This document shows, one piece after another, positions 59,978-64,000 of a stretch of 64,000 nucleotides of DNA (the first letter of the stretch is position 1; every line of letters starts with the position of its first letter). A program made the position numbers and the translations under genes. The DNA lies in assembly GCF_025629245.1 (NCBI RefSeq), contig NZ_JANZXN010000006.1:62001-126000 (forward strand). Direction: 5' to 3'. Below the pieces are notes generated by a model that made no database searches, was not told the DNA's origin, and worked only from the letters and a program-made list of their open reading frames with translations. The DNA comes from Natronobiforma cellulositropha (GTDB taxonomy: Archaea > Halobacteriota > Halobacteria > Halobacteriales > Natrialbaceae).

Positions 59978-61087
59978 TCAGTCGTCGTTGCCGTTCTCGT
60001 CGTGGTCGTCGTAGCCGTTCTTCTCGTCCTCGTCGTGATCGTCCTCAGCGTGGTCGTCGTGGTCGTCGTCGTACTCGTCGTCGGGGTCGTCGGGGTCGTC
60101 GTCGTACTCGTCGTCGGGGTCGTCGGGGTCGTCGTCGTACTCGTCGTCGGGGTCGTCGTCCGGCGCAGGCTCGTCCGGCTCGTCTTCGGCTGGTTCCTCA
60201 CCCGCCACCGGCCCGTCGACCGTCACGTTGAGGGCGAACTCGGGGTCGTCTCCTTCGGTCTCGAGATAGCCAGTCGCGTACGCCGTGTACGCCGTGCCCT
60301 CCTCGAGGTCGAGGTCGACCGTCGCGACCGCGTCGGCGTCGGTCTCTTCGACCGCGTCGGGGTCGTCGTCCATTTCGGCGTCGTCGTCGTGGTCGTTCTC
60401 GTCGTAGTCGTTCTCGTCGTAGTCGTTCTCGTCGTAGTCGTTCTCGTCGTGGTCGGGTGCCTCGCCGCCAGCGTCGGCTTCGGGACCGTCCTCACCCGCC
60501 GGGAGCACGTCGACAGTGTAGCTGCCAGCGGGGAGCGCGACGTAGTTCGTCGCCTCGCCGAAGGAGACGTTCTGGAACAGCGTCGGCGCACCCTCGCTGC
60601 CGATCACGTCGACCGCGGGCGCGTCGGGCGAGGCGTGTGCCAGGCGCACGAGCGCCGACCCCGCGTCGGTCAGCACGAGCGGGCGGAACGTGTCCGCCTC
60701 GAGTTCGCCGATGGCGGCGACCGTGTAGAACGCCCGGCCGAAGGAGACCTCGTCCTCGAAGGCGACCGTGTCGGGGTCGCCCGCGGCCGTGATCGTGATC
60801 GTATACGTTCCCGGTTCGAGCTCGAGATACGGCGAGACGTCGTCGTAGGGGACGTCTGCAAGCACCTGGTCGTCGTCGACGTAGACGTCGACGTTCGGTG
60901 CGTCCGGCGCGAAGTGGGCGACGCGGACGGCCGCGACGGCGTCCGGAGCCTCGTCCGCGCCGGGTGCGTCGTCCGCCGGTCGCTCGTCGTCGTCGTGTTC
61001 GCCCACCGCGAGTGCGGTCCCGCTCATCGCGACACCCGCCCCGACTGCACCGAGGGCTTTGAGCGTCGTTCGTCGTGATATCGTCAT
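59978..61087 (-). CDS. Tat-exported DUF4397 protein with acidic repeats
   Basis: This 369-residue protein begins MTISRRTTLKALGAVGAGVA, a Tat signal, with a cleavage site after GTALA. Two DUF4397 units follow (VRVAHFAPDAPNVDVYVDDD and VRLAHASPDAPAVDVIGSEG), which are Ig-like modules for surface or envelope proteins. The spacer holds four DENDY/H pentapeptides, and the C-terminus has three Asp/Pro/Glu/Tyr-rich 11-residue units (DDEYDDDPDDP). No membrane anchor is visible. Function is unknown, and the acidic repeats may bind cations in brine. Confidence 0.85.
   Translation of the reverse strand: MTISRRTTLKALGAVGAGVAMSGTALAVGEHDDDERPADDAPGADEAPDAVAAVRVAHFAPDAPNVDVYVDDDQVLADVPYDDVSPYLELEPGTYTITITAAGDPDTVAFEDEVSFGRAFYTVAAIGELEADTFRPLVLTDAGSALVRLAHASPDAPAVDVIGSEGAPTLFQNVSFGEATNYVALPAGSYTVDVLPAGEDGPEADAGGEAPDHDENDYDENDYDENDYDENDHDDDAEMDDDPDAVEETDADAVATVDLDLEEGTAYTAYATGYLETEGDDPEFALNVTVDGPVAGEEPAEDEPDEPAPDDDPDDEYDDDPDDPDDEYDDDPDDPDDEYDDDHDDHAEDDHDEDEKNGYDDHDENGNDD
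60065..60163 (-). repeat. 33-bp tandem repeat in the DUF4397 gene
   Basis: Three units with a period of 33 bases (landmark GTACTCG at 60071, 60104 and 60137) encode the 11-residue acidic units of the C-terminal tail. Units are nearly identical, so copy number is likely variable. Confidence 0.85.
60392..60451 (-). repeat. 15-bp tandem repeat (DENDY/H x4) in the DUF4397 gene
   Basis: Four units of 15 bases encode Asp-Glu-Asn-Asp-Tyr, the last with His in place of Tyr. The DNA units are almost identical, which suggests recent expansion. The DEND motif also dominates the secreted acidic protein at 56229-57575. Confidence 0.85.
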
Positions 61088-61350
61088 AGTGCAGGTCGAG
61101 GCTGGGGGTGTTCAGTGCAAAAATCGGCGAGTCAGTCACCTGGATTGACCCGGCGTTTATTCGGGCTACCATCCCACCACGCGAGCCTGAACCGGGTAAA
61201 CGGTCCCGTACAGGCACCGAAAGTCGGGAGGCGAACACCGAATCGGTCTGCGAAACCGCTCTCGAGCGGGGGACGCGCCTCTCTGGTGAAAAGTGCGCTG
61301 TACGGCGACCGTACCGGTCGGGAAACGCTCACGTACTCGAGGAGGTCGGC

Positions 61351-62085
61351 TCAGACGTCCGCGAACGAGACCGTCGCGAGGTCCGCCTCGAGGTCGGTGA
61401 CGTACTCGTTGAACGCCTCGACGAAGCCGACGACCCCTTCCGCGTAGCGTCTGACGTCGGGGGCCGCGGGTGGGCCGTACTGCGAGACGAGGTAGGTGCC
61501 GCCCTCGCCACCGACGCGGAGGTAGGCAGCGCGCTCGCCGTCCCACTTGAGTTCCCAGCGCGTCCCCGAGACGGTCGCCGAGTAGGTGCCGTACTCGCCG
61601 TCGAAGCGGTAGCACTCGACCGCCATCGCGTCGGCGACCGCGCGGATCTTGGCGACGATCCGGTCGCGTTCGGCGACGAGTTCCTCGGCCGTCACCACCG
61701 GGGGGAACTCGCTCGGCACGTCGGCGAGCACGCCGTCGAACGAGGCGACGTGGTCGTTGTAGGCGGCGACGAACGAGTCGTAGTCGGCCATCGCCGCCTC
61801 GAGCGCCTCCGGTTCCGGCGGCTGTTTCGTCGAGATGACGTACGTCTCGCTGCCCGACTTCGGTTTGTACCGGAGGTACTCGATGTCGCCCGCCTCGTAC
61901 TTCAGCGTCCACGTCCCGCCGTCGGTGTCGAACGTCTCCTGGCCGTAGTCACCGCCCTCGAGCACGGCGAGTTCGCGAGCGATCTGGCCCGCGTGCGCGC
62001 GAACGTTCTCTACCACCCGGTTCCGGCGCTCGCTCACGTCGTCGAGACCGTCGATGTCCGCCTCGAGGTCGCGTCCGTCAGTCAT
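61351..62085 (-). CDS. Conserved protein with two related halves, unknown function
   Basis: This 244-residue acidic, soluble protein shows an internal duplication. Residues about 45-125 and 160-240 share the order GTWTLKYEAGDIEYLRY / TRWELKWDGERAAYLRV, ETYVISTKQPPEP / GTYLVSQYGPPAAP, then FVAAYNDHVASFDGVLADV / FVEAFNEYVTDLEADLATV. Each half is a beta sheet followed by a helix. I do not recognise the fold; it could bind a ligand between its halves. The start MTDGRDLEADIDGLDDVSER is chosen as the first ATG. Confidence 0.75.
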   Translation of the reverse strand: MTDGRDLEADIDGLDDVSERRNRVVENVRAHAGQIARELAVLEGGDYGQETFDTDGGTWTLKYEAGDIEYLRYKPKSGSETYVISTKQPPEPEALEAAMADYDSFVAAYNDHVASFDGVLADVPSEFPPVVTAEELVAERDRIVAKIRAVADAMAVECYRFDGEYGTYSATVSGTRWELKWDGERAAYLRVGGEGGTYLVSQYGPPAAPDVRRYAEGVVGFVEAFNEYVTDLEADLATVSFADV

Positions 62086-62447
62086 ACCGGAGTGAAGTGG
62101 CCGACGCGGTTAACGGTGCTGACTCGGGTCACGCCGGTTCTCGGTGACGACAGTACGGAGCAGGTACACGGCCAGGTGTGCGCAGAAAGAGGGTCCAAAC
62201 GGTGCTGGTGGGGTCACCCCAACGATGTCGGTGGAGTTACAGGAAGCCGCCGAATCCGTTTCGAGCGGCGAGTGGCCAGCCAGGTGACTGGTGGGAATAC
62301 GCGAACGTTGCCCCCTCGAGCGACCCCTGAATCCCGTCGATAACAAAGACAGCCCCGGTCTACCACCGTGACGATGACGTACTCGAGTCAGCGATGGCGG
62401 AGGCTACTTCGCCGTTCACCGGCGGCGACCAGCGCGTGGGGTGGGCA
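62086..62447. other. Intergenic region before the phosphatase-superfamily gene
   Basis: This 362-base stretch separates divergent genes and shows no convincing coding frame. An in-frame ATG at 62394 could extend the downstream gene by 18 residues (MAEATSPFTGGDQRVGWA), but its composition is not family-like. The rest has no evident repeats or hairpins. Confidence 0.55.
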
Positions 62448-64000
62448 ATGAGCGACGCGAAGACGGTCGTCTTCGGGTTCGACGCGCTCGACGGGCGCTA
62501 CCTCGAGCGCTTCGCCGACTCGCTGCCGACGCTGACCGCGCTGCGCCAGGAGGGCGTCGACGCACCGCTCGAGTCGACCCACCCGCCGTGGACCGGGAGT
62601 GCCTGGCCGTCGATGTACACCGGCTGTGACCCCAGCCACCACGGCGTCTACGGCTTCTTCGACTACGACGGCTACCCCGACGATGGCCGCGTCGTCTCAC
62701 GGACCGACGTCGACCGGCCAGCGATCTGGAACTACCTCTCGAGCGTCGGCGTCCCCTCGCTCGTGACGAACGTCCCCGTCACCCACCCGGCGGAGCCACT
62801 CGAGGGCGTGCTCGTTCCAGGGTACCTCGCCGTCGAGGACGAACCCGGCCACCCGCCGGGCGTCCGCGAGGAGATCGGCGACGCCATCGGTGAGACCTAC
62901 CGCATCTACTCGCGGCACGAACTCAGCGACGATCCCGACGAGAAGTTCGCGGGTTACCTCGAGTTGCTCGACCTCCGCCGCCGGGTTGCCCTCGCGCTGC
63001 TCGAGCGCGAGGAGTGGTCGTTCGCGCTCTTTCAGGTCCAGAAGACCGACGCCGTCTTCCACAACTTCGACGACGAGGCGCGCTTTCGCGCGGTCTACGA
63101 GGCGGCCGACCGCATGGTCGGCGACGTCCTCGACACGCTCGAGGAGGACGTGAACGTGATCGTCTGCTCTGACCACGGCATCGGTCCTGTCACCGGCTAC
63201 TCGATCTACGTCAACGAGGTGCTCCGGCGTCACGGCTACGTCGAAGCCGCGACCGACGGCGACGGCCGGCCGACGCTCTCGAGTCAGAAGCGCTCGCTGA
63301 CCGGCGCGTCGGCGTCGGGAGCGAGTGCGAGTCCGCTCGAGCGCGTCCTCCTCGCCGCAGCGAGCGCCGCGAGCGACGCCGGGATTCGCCCCGCGAGCGT
63401 CTACGACGCGGCCGAACGGCTGGGTCTCGAGTCCGCACTGCTCCGGTTCGCCCCCGACGCGCTCGTGAGTGCTGCAGGCGAGCGCGTCGACTGGCGGCGT
63501 TCGCGCGCCTACTGCACCGAGGGAACGCGGATGGGGATCCGCATCAACCTCGCCGGCCGCGAACCCGCAGGAGTCGTCCCGCCGGACGCGTACGAGGACG
63601 TGCGCGCGGACCTGATCGACCTCCTCGACGGTCTCGAGACGCCTGACGGCGAGGCGGCGTTCGAACTCGTCTGTCGGCGCGAAGACGTCTACGACGGCCC
63701 ACACCTCGAGCGCGCACCCGACGTGCTCGTCCGGCCGACGGCGATGAACCACAACGTCAAGACCGACCTCTACGGCCGCGAGTTCGTCCCCATCGAGGTC
63801 TACGACCACAAGGTCTGTGGTCGGTTCGTCGCCGCCGGTCCGGACGTGAACGCGTCGGCGTCGCTCGAGCGCCTCTCGCTGACCGACGTCGCCCCCACCG
63901 CGATGGCGCTGCTCGGCCAGCCGGTTCCGACGGCCATGACCGGACGCGTCCCCGAGGGACTGCTCGAGCGCCCCGTCGAGCGGGCGGCCTACGAGGGCGT
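62448..64000 (+). CDS. Alkaline-phosphatase-superfamily phosphodiesterase, cut by window end
   Basis: The open frame begins MSDAKTVVFGFDALDGRYLE and runs beyond the right edge (517 codons seen). It belongs to the alkaline phosphatase/phosphodiesterase superfamily: FGFDALDG is the first metal Asp, HPPWTGSAWPSMYTGCDPSH has the nucleophile region (Thr/Ser), and VNVIVCSDHGIGPVTGYS carries the second-metal Asp-His pair. A third motif EVYDHKVCGRFVAAGPDVNA follows. Such cytosolic enzymes in haloarchaea act on nucleotides or glycans, but the substrate is unknown. An alternative start is 62394. Confidence 0.87.
   Translation, partial: MSDAKTVVFGFDALDGRYLERFADSLPTLTALRQEGVDAPLESTHPPWTGSAWPSMYTGCDPSHHGVYGFFDYDGYPDDGRVVSRTDVDRPAIWNYLSSVGVPSLVTNVPVTHPAEPLEGVLVPGYLAVEDEPGHPPGVREEIGDAIGETYRIYSRHELSDDPDEKFAGYLELLDLRRRVALALLEREEWSFALFQVQKTDAVFHNFDDEARFRAVYEAADRMVGDVLDTLEEDVNVIVCSDHGIGPVTGYSIYVNEVLRRHGYVEAATDGDGRPTLSSQKRSLTGASASGASASPLERVLLAAASAASDAGIRPASVYDAAERLGLESALLRFAPDALVSAAGERVDWRRSRAYCTEGTRMGIRINLAGREPAGVVPPDAYEDVRADLIDLLDGLETPDGEAAFELVCRREDVYDGPHLERAPDVLVRPTAMNHNVKTDLYGREFVPIEVYDHKVCGRFVAAGPDVNASASLERLSLTDVAPTAMALLGQPVPTAMTGRVPEGLLERPVERAAYEG

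Noticed and set aside
60065-60163. Periodic repeats of 33 bases resembling a CRISPR or minisatellite
   Set aside because: They are in frame and encode acidic units of the DUF4397 protein. No unique spacers exist.
60002-61078. Long plus-strand open frame rich in Val across the DUF4397 gene
   Set aside because: It is the reverse reading of Asp codons in the acidic repeats, giving a run of Val without domain features.

Overview
The window is haloarchaeal chromosome. It is GC-rich, its proteins are strongly acidic, and it is dense in the hexamer CTCGAG. It carries archaeal marker genes: tubulin-like ftsZ1, transcription factor S, NAC, an Orc1/Cdc6-type ATPase, the archaeosine enzymes tgtA and arcS, the D-aminoacyl-tRNA deacylase dtdA, and Bat-type HTH regulators. 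Hexamer usage and gene style suggest a Natrialbales-like genome, but that placement is an inference. I found no rRNA, tRNA, CRISPR array or intact insertion sequence.

Positions 1-17500 are mainly core genes: aroE, a CaCA antiporter, dtdA, ftsZ1, a 2Fe-2S ferredoxin, a geranylgeranyl-reductase-like flavoprotein, a cupredoxin lipoprotein with a His/Asp repeat tail, an M20 hydrolase coupled to a beta-propeller gene, an S10-like protein, a Nudix hydrolase, tfs, trmI, nac, a PUA protein and a NYN nuclease-like protein. htpX follows at 17592. Positions 18767-25229 hold the succinylase lysine/diaminopimelate cluster (dapA-dapB-dapD ... lysA ... dapE). An AbrB/PIN toxin-antitoxin pair sits between dapD and lysA, and a GNAT gene sits between lysA and dapE where dapF might be expected.

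Positions 25595-33436 are sensory and envelope functions: a LOV-domain Bat-like regulator, a FIST protein with a histidine kinase, a lipoprotein and a GT4 glycosyltransferase. Positions 34256-38542 hold an Orc1-like ATPase, then a tight three-gene operon: a RecA-like protein without Walker A, a small helical protein, and a PolB2-like polymerase. The arrangement resembles a damage-tolerance (mutasome) cassette. A multi-PAS kinase, a response regulator and a Bat-type regulator follow, translationally coupled.

Between arcS (45568-47340) and tgtA (54488-55963) lies an accessory island. It contains a low-GC lipoprotein, a predicted DUF4157/PD-(D/E)XK toxin with an overlapping candidate immunity gene, and two direct copies (about 0.5 kb each) of an unusual element flanking the toxin pair. 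Each copy holds a TATA box, a leader RNA with covarying hairpins and a mutually exclusive long-range helix, and a 55-residue zinc-ribbon gene. This leader RNA is the best candidate here for an undescribed system. The rest of the window (56229-64000) holds secreted acidic repeat proteins, a Nudix hydrolase, a PadR regulator, a metallophosphoesterase, a DUF4397 protein, a protein with an internal duplication, and the start of an alkaline-phosphatase-superfamily gene cut by the window edge.
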